From NCBI GenBank assembly GCA_000433035.1, contig FR890813.1, forward strand, positions 131,017 to 195,016: DNA of 64,000 nucleotides, written 5' to 3'. Of this stretch, positions 8,210-17,156 are shown piece after piece. Numbering within the stretch: the first letter of the stretch is position 1; the number at the start of each line of letters is the position of its first letter. This DNA comes from Staphylococcus sp. CAG:324 (GTDB taxonomy: Bacteria; Bacillota_I; Bacilli_A; ML615J-28; CAG-313). The notes below the pieces were generated by a model. That model did not search any database. It had not been told where the DNA came from and saw nothing but the letters and a program-made list of their open reading frames with translations. The position numbers and the translations under genes were made by a program.

Positions 8210-9157
8210 ATGAATGAACTAATTAATGATGAAAAGCATTATGTTACAATAAATAACTACTTAAAATCTTTGTATCACAAAAAAGTTTTTAAAGTTGCTC
8301 TTAATGGTAATTTTTCTTGTCCTAATCGCGATGGAACGCTTAGTGATAGTGGCTGTATATTTTGTTCTTCCAAAGGTAGTGGAGATTTTGCGGGTGAAAA
8401 AAGTTTAACCATTAGAGAACAATTTCTATCAATTGTGAATAAAATGAAACAAAAATGGCCTAGTGGGTATTATATCGCTTATTTCCAAGCTAATACTAAT
8501 ACTTATGATTCACTAGAAAATCTAAAAAAAAGATACAACCAAATTTTTGATGGCAAAAACTTACTAGATGAAAATATTAAAATATTAAGTATTGCTACAA
8601 GACCTGATTGTATAAATGAAGAAATTGTAAAATATTTAGCCCAAATCAATCAAACTATTCCTGTTTGGATTGAGCTTGGTTTTCAAACGATGCATCAACA
8701 TACTGCTATAGTTATAAATCGTGGATATGTAAATGATACTTTTGAAAAAGCAATACAACTTTTAAAAAAATATCAACTTTCTACTATTGTGCATATTATC
8801 AATGGTCTTCCTGGTGAAACCAAAAATGATATGATTGAAACCGTTAAATACTTAAATACACTTCAAATAAATGGGATCAAAATTCATATGCTTCATATTA
8901 TGAAAGAAACTCCTTTAGAAAAATATTATCAAAATTATCCTTTTCATATATTAACATTAGAAGAATATGTTGATATTGTTGTCACACAACTTAGATATTT
9001 AAATGATAAGATTATCATTCATAGAATAACCGGAGATGCCCCTAAAGATTTATTAATTCAACCTCTTTGGACCTTAAAAAAATTTGTTGTCATAAATGAA
9101 ATTGATAAACTTATGCGCAAAGAAAAAATATTTCAAGGTGATTTATGTTTAAAATAG
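8210..9157 (+). CDS. mnmL: Radical SAM protein of the YtqA/YhcC (TIGR01212) family, MnmL-type
   Basis: This 315-residue protein carries the TIGR01212 iron-sulfur motif C37-x11-C49-x2-C52 (CPNRDGT...CIFC), which binds the 4Fe-4S cluster that cleaves S-adenosylmethionine. Later segments typical of the family include ELGFQT and the HIINGLPGET motif. The start has a GGTGAT ribosome binding site. It overlaps the next gene by 13 bp, the same pairing as B. subtilis ytqA-ytqB. These have recently been linked to wobble-uridine modification (conversion of cmnm5 to nm5, then mnm5), with the names MnmL and MnmM. Function here is inferred from family and pairing. Confidence 0.88.
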   Translation: MNELINDEKHYVTINNYLKSLYHKKVFKVALNGNFSCPNRDGTLSDSGCIFCSSKGSGDFAGEKSLTIREQFLSIVNKMKQKWPSGYYIAYFQANTNTYDSLENLKKRYNQIFDGKNLLDENIKILSIATRPDCINEEIVKYLAQINQTIPVWIELGFQTMHQHTAIVINRGYVNDTFEKAIQLLKKYQLSTIVHIINGLPGETKNDMIETVKYLNTLQINGIKIHMLHIMKETPLEKYYQNYPFHILTLEEYVDIVVTQLRYLNDKIIIHRITGDAPKDLLIQPLWTLKKFVVINEIDKLMRKEKIFQGDLCLK

Positions 9158-9708
9158 TTGAATTTTCTCACATTCTTATCCAAGAATTTTATAAAAGAAA
9201 TAAAAATAAAAGTTTAATTTTTATTGATGCCACTTGTGGTAATGGCAATGACACTTTATTTTTAGCAAAAACATTAAATCATGTAGGAACGATTATTGCT
9301 TATGATATTCAAAAAAAAGCTATTGAAGAAACGCAAAAATTATTAGCAAATGCTAATTTTAATAACGTTATCTATCATCTATCTTCTCATGAATATATAA
9401 TTGAAGATGACTTTGATTTAATCATTTACAATCTAGGCTATTTGCCAGGTTCTGATAAAAAAATAACTACCCATGCCAATTCAACTTTAAATAGTATCAA
9501 GAAAGCTCTTGCAATAATAAATCTAAAAAAAGATTTTCTTATAATCATCGTTGTGTATCCGGGGCATCACGAAGGGCTAGTAGAAAGTATACAAATTGAT
9601 GAATTTTCTTATCAATTACCAAGTAATTTATATTTAGTTTGTAGATATCAAAACTACAACAGACCATTATCTCCTTATATTATTACAATTAGTAAGAATA
9701 GCTTATAA
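9145..9708 (+). CDS. mnmM: SAM-dependent tRNA methyltransferase YtqB/MnmM
   Basis: This 187-residue class I methyltransferase of the YtqB (PF06962) family has motif I as IDATCGNGNDTLFLA near residues 28-42, an acidic motif II (AYDIQ), and a YNLGYLPGSDK motif near residue 100. In B. subtilis the homologue methylates nm5s2U to mnm5s2U at the tRNA wobble position. It overlaps mnmL by 13 bp, so translation is coupled. A strong bidirectional terminator follows. Confidence 0.88.
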   Translation: MFKIVEFSHILIQEFYKRNKNKSLIFIDATCGNGNDTLFLAKTLNHVGTIIAYDIQKKAIEETQKLLANANFNNVIYHLSSHEYIIEDDFDLIIYNLGYLPGSDKKITTHANSTLNSIKKALAIINLKKDFLIIIVVYPGHHEGLVESIQIDEFSYQLPSNLYLVCRYQNYNRPLSPYIITISKNSL

Positions 9709-9714
9709 TTTATA

Positions 9715-9768
9715 AAAAATGAGTTTAAATACCTACCTATGTTTGATAGTTACTTTAAACTCATTTTT
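9715..9768. terminator. Bidirectional terminator between mnmM and spoIIQ
   Basis: AAAAATGAGTTTAAA and its exact 15-base complement flank a 24-base loop, with T-runs on both strands between convergent genes. Confidence 0.8.
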
Positions 9769-9798
9769 ATGTTATTTGTAATAACTTTCTATTTTAAA

Positions 9799-10443
9799 CT
9801 AGATTTCAGATAGTTTTTTGCCAATTAAAACTTCAGGATTAACATATTTACTATCTTTTAATACCTGAAAGTAAACATGGTTGCCAGCTTCTTTATCAAT
9901 GTCTGTATTTCCACTTGTTCCTACCTTATCACCTTGATTAACTTCTGCACCTACAGTTACTGTTACTTCACTTAATCCATAATAACAAGTTTTTAATTTG
10001 TCATTATGTTCAATAACAACATAGTTACCATAAAGAGGACTTTCTTTAATTTCAATAACTTTACCACTTAAAGCTGCTAAAACATCAAATGAACTATTAT
10101 CTTTTTTTGAAAAACCTGTGCCACTACTTGTACGATATGTATTACCATACTTAATCAAAGCTTTTGCTTGGTCTTCTTTAGATGCATTTTTGTCATAAAA
10201 TTTTCTAACAACTTGGTACTCAAGAGTTTCATCAAATGGGAGCTTCAACACTTCTTCTGGTTTCGTGTCAACTTGCTCATCATCTTTTGGTGGAGTTACA
10301 ACTGGAGGGTTATCATCAACTGGTCCTTCTCGTCCGTTAATTGAAGCAGATATTACTAATGCTACTAGTAAAACTGCCAATACACCAACAAAGAAGAAAA
10401 ATTGAAATTTATTTTGGCCAATTTTTTTAATCCAATTCTTCAC
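9799..10443 (-). CDS. spoIIQ: SpoIIQ-like forespore membrane protein with degenerate LytM (M23) domain
   Basis: This 214-residue protein has a short cytoplasmic N-terminus, one membrane segment (about 15-33), an acidic Pro-rich linker and a C-terminal M23 domain (about 110-205). The segment VVRKFYDKNASKEDQAKAL and the NTYRTSSG region resemble Bacillus SpoIIQ, which spans the forespore membrane and docks with SpoIIIAH during engulfment. The M23 metal ligands are mostly lost: no His precedes SFDVLAAL, and HxH is reduced to NHVYF, so it is probably not an active endopeptidase. The start is GTG with a GAGGTGA ribosome binding site. Location next to ywzB and the atp operon matches Bacilli gene order, and a forespore-type promoter precedes it. 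Confidence 0.88.
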   Translation of the reverse strand: MKNWIKKIGQNKFQFFFFVGVLAVLLVALVISASINGREGPVDDNPPVVTPPKDDEQVDTKPEEVLKLPFDETLEYQVVRKFYDKNASKEDQAKALIKYGNTYRTSSGTGFSKKDNSSFDVLAALSGKVIEIKESPLYGNYVVIEHNDKLKTCYYGLSEVTVTVGAEVNQGDKVGTSGNTDIDKEAGNHVYFQVLKDSKYVNPEVLIGKKLSEI

Positions 10444-10459
10444 TGTATCACCTCGTAAT

Positions 10460-10488
10460 TATTATGATACAGTTTTTTCAATTTATAC
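10460..10488 (-). promoter_or_regulatory. Forespore (sigma F/G) promoter for spoIIQ
   Basis: On the minus strand GTATA (10484-10488), a 17-bp spacer and CATAATA (10460-10466). Both match the sigma G/F consensus (GHATR and CATNHTA) and closely resemble the elements upstream of sspI. Confidence 0.65.
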
Positions 10489-10493
10489 ATTTA

Positions 10494-10715
10494 TTATTTT
10501 AAAATTAATGTATAAACGGATTCGACAATTTTTACCACTCCATAAGAAAAAATCGTCGCAAGCAAAAAGGAAGTTACAAAATAACCTACTCTTATTTCAT
10601 TAATTTTTCCTGGTTTAAATAATTTTTCAAAATTTGATTTTAATAATAAATAAAAAATTAATCCGTATGAAATCGCAAAAATTATAAAATATAAAAATGC
10701 TAAGTTTTTTTCCAT
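10494..10715 (-). CDS. ywzB: DUF1146 small membrane protein (YwzB)
   Basis: This 73-residue protein has two predicted membrane segments (about 5-25 and 44-70) joined by a basic loop containing LKSNFEKLFKPGK and RVGYF. The size and pattern fit DUF1146/YwzB. In B. subtilis ywzB follows atpC and lies in the same region as spoIID and spoIIQ; here pyk has been placed between atpC and ywzB. Function is unknown. A GGTGA ribosome binding site precedes the ATG. Confidence 0.75.
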   Translation of the reverse strand: MEKNLAFLYFIIFAISYGLIFYLLLKSNFEKLFKPGKINEIRVGYFVTSFLLATIFSYGVVKIVESVYTLILK

Positions 10716-10757
10716 TTCATCACCATTATTTTGTTATTATTTTTTAATATTATTCTT

Positions 10758-12173
10758 CTATCTTGATTTAACAATTTGTACATTTAAAATATTCGTAATT
10801 CCATTTTCGCCAGCTGTAATGACAACACGATCATTTTTATTGACATAACCACTCATTTTAGCACAAGCAATCGCATGATCAAATAATTGATTTGTGTTCG
10901 TTTGAAATAAAGCTTTAACTGGATATACACCCCAAGAAAGTGACAATTGGTGATATGTTTTTGAATTTGGTGTTGGCGCTACAATCGGAACATCAGGACG
11001 ATATTTAGAAACACATCTAGCAGTATGCCCTGATTGCGTTACAGCAATGATTACTTTTGCATTTAAATCACGAGCGGTCGTGCATGCTGCATCACAAATA
11101 GCATTCGTTGTATCGTCAATATCATTATCATGTGGAATACCATCATACACTCTTAAATTTAGTGCATCATTTTCAGCTTGACGAGCAATTTTAGCCATTG
11201 TTTTGACAACCTTATCGGGATGATCACCCATAGCAGTTTCACCTGATAGCATTATAGCACTAGTGCCATCAAATACTGCATTTGCAACATCTGTTATTTC
11301 AGCTCGAGTTGGCGTTAAACTATGAATCATTGATTCTAACATTTGGGTTGCTGTAATAACTACTTTCCCTGCTTGATAACATTTTCTGATAAATTTTTTT
11401 TGTAAACCAGGTAGTCTTTCATATTCAACTTCTACACCCATATCTCCTCTTGCTACCATTATACCATCAGAACTATTTAATATTTCATCAAAGTTATCAA
11501 CACCTTCAATATTTTCAATTTTTGATATAATCTTAATATTTTTTCCACCTATATAATCTAAATAATTTCGAAGACTTTTAACATCTTCTTTTGATCTTAC
11601 AAAAGATGCAGCAATATAGTCAACATCATTTTCAACGCCAAATTTCAAATCTTCTTTATCTTTTTGACTTAAATATTCAAAATTTAGATGTACGTTAGGA
11701 ACGTTTACTCCTTTATGATTGGATATTTTTCCACCAACTAAAACTTTACAGTTTAACTCAGTAATTGTTGAGGAAACAACTTCTAAGGATACTTTCCCAT
11801 CGTCAATTAAAATTTTATTACCCATTTGAAGTTGTGAAGGTAAATCTTTATATGTAATACTAACAATTTCTTGATTGCCTAAAATATTTTTAGTAGTTAA
11901 AGTAAATAAGTCACCTTTACTTAAGGTTACTTCTTTATTTTCAAAATCACCAAGTCTAATCTCTGGACCTTTGGTATCAAGCATAACGGCTGCTGGTATT
12001 TGCAATTTATCTCTTACTTTTCTAAATAATTCAATTGTTTCTTTATGATATTCATGACTACCATGGGAAAAATTTAATCTAGCTACATTCATACCATTCA
12101 ACAACATCTTTTCTAGTACTTTCTCATCACGTGATGCAGGACCAAGCGTACAAACAATTTTTGTTTTTTTCAT
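10758..12173 (-). CDS. pyk: Pyruvate kinase
   Basis: This 471-residue cytosolic enzyme transfers phosphate from phosphoenolpyruvate to ADP in the last step of glycolysis. Visible signatures are the N-terminal TKIVCTLGPASRD, MLDTKGPEIRLG, ISKIENIEG and the long MVARGDMGVEV...ITATQMLESMI active-site segment with its potassium and metal ligands. It lacks the extra C-terminal PEP-utiliser-like domain that makes the Bacillus enzymes about 585 residues. The ribosome binding site is AAAGGTGA. It follows the atp operon terminator and has its own extended -10 promoter. Confidence 0.97.
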   Translation of the reverse strand: MKKTKIVCTLGPASRDEKVLEKMLLNGMNVARLNFSHGSHEYHKETIELFRKVRDKLQIPAAVMLDTKGPEIRLGDFENKEVTLSKGDLFTLTTKNILGNQEIVSITYKDLPSQLQMGNKILIDDGKVSLEVVSSTITELNCKVLVGGKISNHKGVNVPNVHLNFEYLSQKDKEDLKFGVENDVDYIAASFVRSKEDVKSLRNYLDYIGGKNIKIISKIENIEGVDNFDEILNSSDGIMVARGDMGVEVEYERLPGLQKKFIRKCYQAGKVVITATQMLESMIHSLTPTRAEITDVANAVFDGTSAIMLSGETAMGDHPDKVVKTMAKIARQAENDALNLRVYDGIPHDNDIDDTTNAICDAACTTARDLNAKVIIAVTQSGHTARCVSKYRPDVPIVAPTPNSKTYHQLSLSWGVYPVKALFQTNTNQLFDHAIACAKMSGYVNKNDRVVITAGENGITNILNVQIVKSR

Positions 12174-12200
12174 TTTTTCACCTTTTAACTTTTAGATTTT

Positions 12201-12232
12201 ATTATAGCAAAAAAGGGCATAATCCGCCCTTT
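12201..12232 (-). terminator. atp operon terminator overlapping the pyk promoter
   Basis: AAAGGGC and GCCCTTT arms around a 7-base loop (12212-12232) are followed on the minus strand by a T-run, ending the atp operon. Immediately downstream is an extended -10 element, TGCTATAAT (12201-12209), which probably starts pyk transcription about 30 bp before its ATG. Confidence 0.75.
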
Positions 12233-12383
12233 ATTTGACAGACTCCACCATTTTTGCAATATATTTACTACTATATTTTACCACTATTATATTTTGATGT
12301 CTAATAAATTACAAACCATCTCTTATGAAAACGTATCTATTCAATAATATTATATGCAAAAATAATAATTTTTATAAATTTTT

Positions 12384-12773
12384 TTATAATTTAGAGGCTT
12401 GAATTTCTTTTAGATTTAACGCCAAATCTCTTTCCATTTTTGAAAAATCTATTGCATGCTTACGATTAGATTCTTTTTGAATTTTTCTAATTTCTTCTAA
12501 GGCTTTTCTTGCTTCCTCAAAAGTTTTACCAGCAACCGTTTCTTGAGCAATAACAGTCGCAACATTATTGCTGAATTCTAATAATCCACCAGAAATAATA
12601 TGATAGTTTTCTGAATCATTATTCACTCTTTTGATAAAACCATACCTAATAGACACCACAATTGGTATATGGTTTTGTAAAATCGCTAATTGTCCATTAT
12701 CTCCATCAATAACAATATAATCTACTTCTCCATCAAAACTAATACCTTTAGGAGTTACAATTGATAATTTCAT
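12384..12773 (-). CDS. atpC: F1Fo ATP synthase epsilon subunit
   Basis: This 129-residue protein has the N-terminal beta-sandwich (about 1-85, beginning KLSIVTPKGISFDGEVDYIVIDGDNGQ in family fashion) and a C-terminal helical pair (about 88-129). It belongs to the central stalk of F1 and couples rotation to catalysis; in many bacteria the helical arm inhibits ATP hydrolysis. It starts 1 bp after the atpD stop. It is last in the operon, followed by about 150 bp without genes and then the terminator. Confidence 0.95.
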   Translation of the reverse strand: MKLSIVTPKGISFDGEVDYIVIDGDNGQLAILQNHIPIVVSIRYGFIKRVNNDSENYHIISGGLLEFSNNVATVIAQETVAGKTFEEARKALEEIRKIQKESNRKHAIDFSKMERDLALNLKEIQASKL

Positions 12774-12774
12774 T

Positions 12775-14187
12775 CTATCCCTTAAGTCCTTCAGCTTTTT
12801 TTATTACATCATCAATGGTTCCTGCAAATCTAAAGGCTTCTTCTGGTAAATGATCATATTTACCCTCTAAAATTTCTTTAAAGCCACGAATCGTCTCTTT
12901 AACAGGAACATAGACACCTGGTTGTCCGGTAAATTGCTCGGCTGAATATGTATTTTGTGATAAAAATAGACGAATTCTTCTTGCTCTTGCAACCAAAGCT
13001 TTATCTTCATCTCCTAATTCATCCATACCAAGAATTGCAATAATATCTAAAAGTTCATTATATCTTTGAATTGTTTTTTGAACTCCTCTTGCAACATCAT
13101 AATGTTCCTTGCCTACTACTTCAGGTGCTAAAGCGCGTGATGTAGAAGCAAGGGGATCAACTGCTGGATAAATACCTTCCTCACTAATCTTTCTGCTTAA
13201 ATTAGTAGTTGCATCTAGATGAATAAAAGTTGTAGCAGGAGCAGGATCAGTATAATCATCTGCGGGAACATAAACTGCTTGAATGGAAGTAATAGATCCT
13301 TCTTTTGTAGAAGTAATTCTTTCTTGTAAAAGTCCCATTTCCGTTGAAAGTGTTGGTTGATATCCAACTGCTGATGGAGTTCTACCTAGCATTGCGCTTA
13401 CCTCAGAACCTGCTTGCGTAAATCTAAAAATATTGTCTATAAAAAGTAACACATCTTGATGTTCTTGATCACGAAAATACTCTGCCATTGTAAGGCCAGT
13501 AAGTCCTACTCTCATCCTTGCTCCTGGTGGTTCATTCATCTGACCAAAAACCATAGCAGTCTTATCAATCACACCTGTATCGGTCATTTCATGATATAAA
13601 TCATTTCCTTCACGTGTTCGTTCTCCAACGCCCGCAAAAACACTTATACCACCATGCTCTTGTGCTACATTATGAATCAATTCTTGAATTAAAACAGTTT
13701 TGCCAACACCAGCACCGCCAAATAGGCCAATTTTACCACCTTTGATATATGGCGCAAGTAAATCAATAACTTTTATACCAGTTTCTAAAATTTCCATTTT
13801 TCCCGATAATTCCGAAAGTTTTGGTGCCTCTTTATGAATTGGCATTTTTTTTACATCATCAGTTAACTTTTCTTTACCATCAATAGTTTCTCCTAAAACG
13901 TTAAATATCCTACCAAGTGTTTCACGCCCAACAGGAACTAAAATTGGTAATCCAGTATCTTCGACTTCCATTCCTCTAATAATTCCTTCTGTTGCATCCA
14001 TTGCAATGCATCTAACTGTATGATCACCAATATGCATTGCTACTTCTAAAGTTAAATGATTTGAAGCACTTGTAACTATACTATTTACTTTTATTTTTAA
14101 TGCAGTATTAATACTAGGTAAAGTAGCATTTTCAAACTTAACATCAACAACTGGTCCAATAACTTGAACAACATATCCTTTGTTCAT
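12775..14187 (-). CDS. atpD: F1Fo ATP synthase beta subunit
   Basis: This 470-residue catalytic subunit of F1 has a Walker A motif GGAGVGKT at 157-164, followed by the family's GERTREGND and the DELSEED-loop region, here DELGDED. It forms the catalytic nucleotide sites with the alpha subunit. The ribosome binding site is AGGAGG. It lies 8 bp after atpG. Length and conservation are standard. Confidence 0.98.
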   Translation of the reverse strand: MNKGYVVQVIGPVVDVKFENATLPSINTALKIKVNSIVTSASNHLTLEVAMHIGDHTVRCIAMDATEGIIRGMEVEDTGLPILVPVGRETLGRIFNVLGETIDGKEKLTDDVKKMPIHKEAPKLSELSGKMEILETGIKVIDLLAPYIKGGKIGLFGGAGVGKTVLIQELIHNVAQEHGGISVFAGVGERTREGNDLYHEMTDTGVIDKTAMVFGQMNEPPGARMRVGLTGLTMAEYFRDQEHQDVLLFIDNIFRFTQAGSEVSAMLGRTPSAVGYQPTLSTEMGLLQERITSTKEGSITSIQAVYVPADDYTDPAPATTFIHLDATTNLSRKISEEGIYPAVDPLASTSRALAPEVVGKEHYDVARGVQKTIQRYNELLDIIAILGMDELGDEDKALVARARRIRLFLSQNTYSAEQFTGQPGVYVPVKETIRGFKEILEGKYDHLPEEAFRFAGTIDDVIKKAEGLKG

Positions 14188-14195
14188 AAGCCCTC

Positions 14196-15062
14196 CTAAT
14201 TATCATTTACAACACTAGCACCACCAACAATGTCTGTAAGTTCCAAAGTAATTGCAGCCTGTCTAGCCCTATTATATAAAAGTTCTAAACTTGCAATAAC
14301 CTCATTTGCATTATCAGTTGCGCTTTTCATTGAATTCATTCTTGCGGCATGCTCGCTAGCCTTTGAATCCAAAACATAACTATAAATTGTATTTTCTATA
14401 TAAATTGGTAAAGCAGTATTTAGAATTTCTTTAACTTCACCATCAAATTCATAATTTGTTAAAACATCTTTTGAGTCATTATTCTCTATAGGTAAAACAA
14501 TATCCGCCTTTATTTCTTGAATCAAAGTATTTTTATAATGATTATAAATTACCACTACTTCATCAATATGACCAAGAAGATAATTTTTTACAATTATTTC
14601 AATGATTTCAGAAATTTCACCAAATTCTATATTATCTCTGATATTAATAATTTTATCTTCTAATAATGGATATTTTTGTTTTTTTGTATAAACATATGCT
14701 TTAAACCCAATAGGAAGAACGTAAAAGCCAATGTCCTTATTTAATATATTTATCTTTTTAGTTAATTCTTTACATACATTTGAATTAAATGCACCTGCAA
14801 GCCCTCGATCTGATGAAATAAGTAAATAACAAATATTTTTAATTGGTCGTTTTTCCATCAAAGGATGTTTCAATGAAGAATCGTTCGATGCTAAATGAAC
14901 AATAATATCACGAGTTTTCGCAATAAAAGGTCGATATTCTTTAATAGCATTTTCCGCATTCTTTAATTTAGATGCACTAACCATATTCATTGCTTTTGTA
15001 ATTTGAGCAGTCTTTCTAGTTGCAACTATTCTTGTTTTTACCTTCCTCGATTGTCCAGCCAT
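14196..15062 (-). CDS. atpG: F1Fo ATP synthase gamma subunit
   Basis: This 288-residue rotor subunit has both coiled-coil ends: an N-terminal basic helix (RKVKTRIVATRKTAQITKAM) and a C-terminal helix ending in a run like NRARQAAITLELTDIVGGA. The central SSDRGLAGAFNSN is the conserved Rossmann-like core. It transmits torque from the c-ring to the alpha/beta head. A good AAAGGAGA ribosome binding site precedes the ATG. Confidence 0.96.
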   Translation of the reverse strand: MAGQSRKVKTRIVATRKTAQITKAMNMVSASKLKNAENAIKEYRPFIAKTRDIIVHLASNDSSLKHPLMEKRPIKNICYLLISSDRGLAGAFNSNVCKELTKKINILNKDIGFYVLPIGFKAYVYTKKQKYPLLEDKIINIRDNIEFGEISEIIEIIVKNYLLGHIDEVVVIYNHYKNTLIQEIKADIVLPIENNDSKDVLTNYEFDGEVKEILNTALPIYIENTIYSYVLDSKASEHAARMNSMKSATDNANEVIASLELLYNRARQAAITLELTDIVGGASVVNDN

Positions 15063-15100
15063 CGTCTTCTCCTTTCACTTTATGTTTTATTTTAAATAAA

Positions 15101-16606
15101 TTAAACGATTTTTTTAAACTTATCAAGAGCCTCATTGATTTGATTAGAATCTGGCAAGTTAGAAGTTTCTTTAATATATGAAACTAATTTCTTCCCTAAT
15201 TCATCATTGTCTAAAAAACGATAAAAACTCTTTTCCACTGATAAAATCTCATCAACCGATACATCATCTAAATAGCCATGAACTAAAGCATATATTATAA
15301 GAGCTAATTGCTCTGAAGTAACAGATTCATGCAAATTTTGTTTTAAAACTTCAACGGTTCTTTTACCACGTTCTAATTTTGCTTTAGTTACTGCATCCAA
15401 ATCTGAACCAAATTGAGTAAAAGCTTCTAATTCACGATAAGATGCAAGATCAAGACGAAGAGTACCAGAAACTTGTTTTACAGCTTTTATTTGAGCAGCG
15501 CCTCCTACTCTTGATACTGATAAGCCCGCATTAACCGCAGGTCTTATACCTGAATAAAACATTTCTGTCTGTAAAAAAATCTGCCCATCGGTAATACTAA
15601 TCACATTTGTAGGAATATAAGCAGAGATATCACCAGCTTGAGTCTCGATAATAGGCAGTGCAGTAATGGAACCTCCTCCAAGTTTATCATTAAGTTTTGC
15701 GGCACGTTCTAACAAACGCGAATGCAAATAAAAGACATCTCCTGGAAAAGCTTCGCGTCCTGGTGGTCTTTTTAATAATAAGGACAATTCACGATATGCT
15801 ACTGCATGTTTACTTAAATCATCATAGATTATCAAAACATCTTTACCACTATACATAAATTCTTCAGCTATTGTAACTCCTGTATATGGAGCAAGATATA
15901 GAAGTGGTGCTGGCAATGATGCTGATGCTGAAACAACAATTGAATATTTCATAGCCCCATAATTTTTTAATGTTTCAATGACACTAGAAACGGTTGATTC
16001 TTTTTGTCCAATGGCAACATAAATACAAATCACATTTTCGTCTTTTTGATTTAAAATCGTATCAATTGCAATTGAAGTTTTTCCTGTTTGACGATCACCA
16101 ATAATTAATTCTCTTTGACCACGACCAATGGGAACCATAGCATCAATCATTTTGATTCCTGTCTTTAAAGGTTCTTTTACACTTTGTCGATCAATTACAC
16201 CTGATGCTTTTTTTTCAACGGGGCGATATCTATTTGCCTTAATTTCACCTTTATCATCAAGAGGTTGTCCTAAGGCATTTACAACTCTTCCGATTAAAGC
16301 ATCTCCAACCGGTACTTCTAAAATACGATGTGTTGAATTAACCTTATCTCCTTCTTTGATTTTACTAGACAAACCAAATAAGATGGCACCAACATAATCT
16401 TTTTCTAAATTTAAAGCCATACCATATACGTCATTAGGAAATTCTAATAGTTCACCACTCATTACATCATCTAAACCATGAACTAAAGCAATTCCATCAT
16501 ATACTTTTATAACAGTTCCAACACTTTTAGTATCTATAACTTTTTCATACTTTTTTATTTGTTCTTTTATTAAAGTACTAATTTCTTCTAGTTTTAAAGG
16601 TTTCAT
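15101..16606 (-). CDS. atpA: F1Fo ATP synthase alpha subunit
   Basis: This 501-residue regulatory/non-catalytic nucleotide-binding subunit of F1 has Walker A GDRQTGKT at 170-177, the YDDLSKHAVAYR segment, and the conserved arginine in the SRVGGAAQ region. It pairs with beta in the hexameric head. It begins 3 bp after the atpH stop, as is usual in this operon. Confidence 0.98.
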   Translation of the reverse strand: MKPLKLEEISTLIKEQIKKYEKVIDTKSVGTVIKVYDGIALVHGLDDVMSGELLEFPNDVYGMALNLEKDYVGAILFGLSSKIKEGDKVNSTHRILEVPVGDALIGRVVNALGQPLDDKGEIKANRYRPVEKKASGVIDRQSVKEPLKTGIKMIDAMVPIGRGQRELIIGDRQTGKTSIAIDTILNQKDENVICIYVAIGQKESTVSSVIETLKNYGAMKYSIVVSASASLPAPLLYLAPYTGVTIAEEFMYSGKDVLIIYDDLSKHAVAYRELSLLLKRPPGREAFPGDVFYLHSRLLERAAKLNDKLGGGSITALPIIETQAGDISAYIPTNVISITDGQIFLQTEMFYSGIRPAVNAGLSVSRVGGAAQIKAVKQVSGTLRLDLASYRELEAFTQFGSDLDAVTKAKLERGKRTVEVLKQNLHESVTSEQLALIIYALVHGYLDDVSVDEILSVEKSFYRFLDNDELGKKLVSYIKETSNLPDSNQINEALDKFKKIV

Positions 16607-16609
16607 TAT

Positions 16610-17149
16610 TTACCAACCTTTCTTCAATTCATTTTTAAGATTTATTATTTGGTTTACTGTTGAAGCATCAATGACTTTTCCATCAATGTTAACAATCATA
16701 CCACCTAATAAATTTACATCTAATTGATATTTTAAATTTATCTTTTTATTCAAATGACCTTCTAATGCTTTTTGTAAAGCCATTTTTTCCTCTTCAAGCA
16801 TCTGATATTTACTATAAACTATTGCATTGCAAATATTATTTGATGCATTCAAATAATATTCATAACTATCAAGAATATCTGAAATTTCCTCTAAACGAAA
16901 ATTATCAATTAAAACAAATAGAAAATGCAAAAATTCTTCATTGACACTATCTTGAAAACTAGTTTTTAAAATATGTTTTCTTTCTTCTAATTTAATTAAA
17001 GGATGTGACAATACTTTCCAAATATCTTTATTTTCATTTAGAATGTTACAAACCATTTGCAAATAATCATAGTATTCATTTTCAAGATGTTTTTCATTTC
17101 CCAAATCAAATAAAGCTTTAGCATATTGTAGACTAACTGATGTAATCAT
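16610..17149 (-). CDS. atpH: F1Fo ATP synthase delta subunit
   Basis: This 179-residue OSCP-type protein joins the F1 head to the peripheral stalk. The N-terminal helical domain (about 1-105) begins with the family pattern YAKALFDLG. The C-terminal part contains LLGGMIVNIDGKVIDASTVNQI, the typical ending. It lies 7 bp after atpF. Confidence 0.93.
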   Translation of the reverse strand: MITSVSLQYAKALFDLGNEKHLENEYYDYLQMVCNILNENKDIWKVLSHPLIKLEERKHILKTSFQDSVNEEFLHFLFVLIDNFRLEEISDILDSYEYYLNASNNICNAIVYSKYQMLEEEKMALQKALEGHLNKKINLKYQLDVNLLGGMIVNIDGKVIDASTVNQIINLKNELKKGW

Positions 17150-17156
17150 AAGTCAC

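Noticed and set aside
16128..16397. 89-codon plus-strand ORF
   Set aside because: Antisense to the conserved atpA coding region, without start signals.
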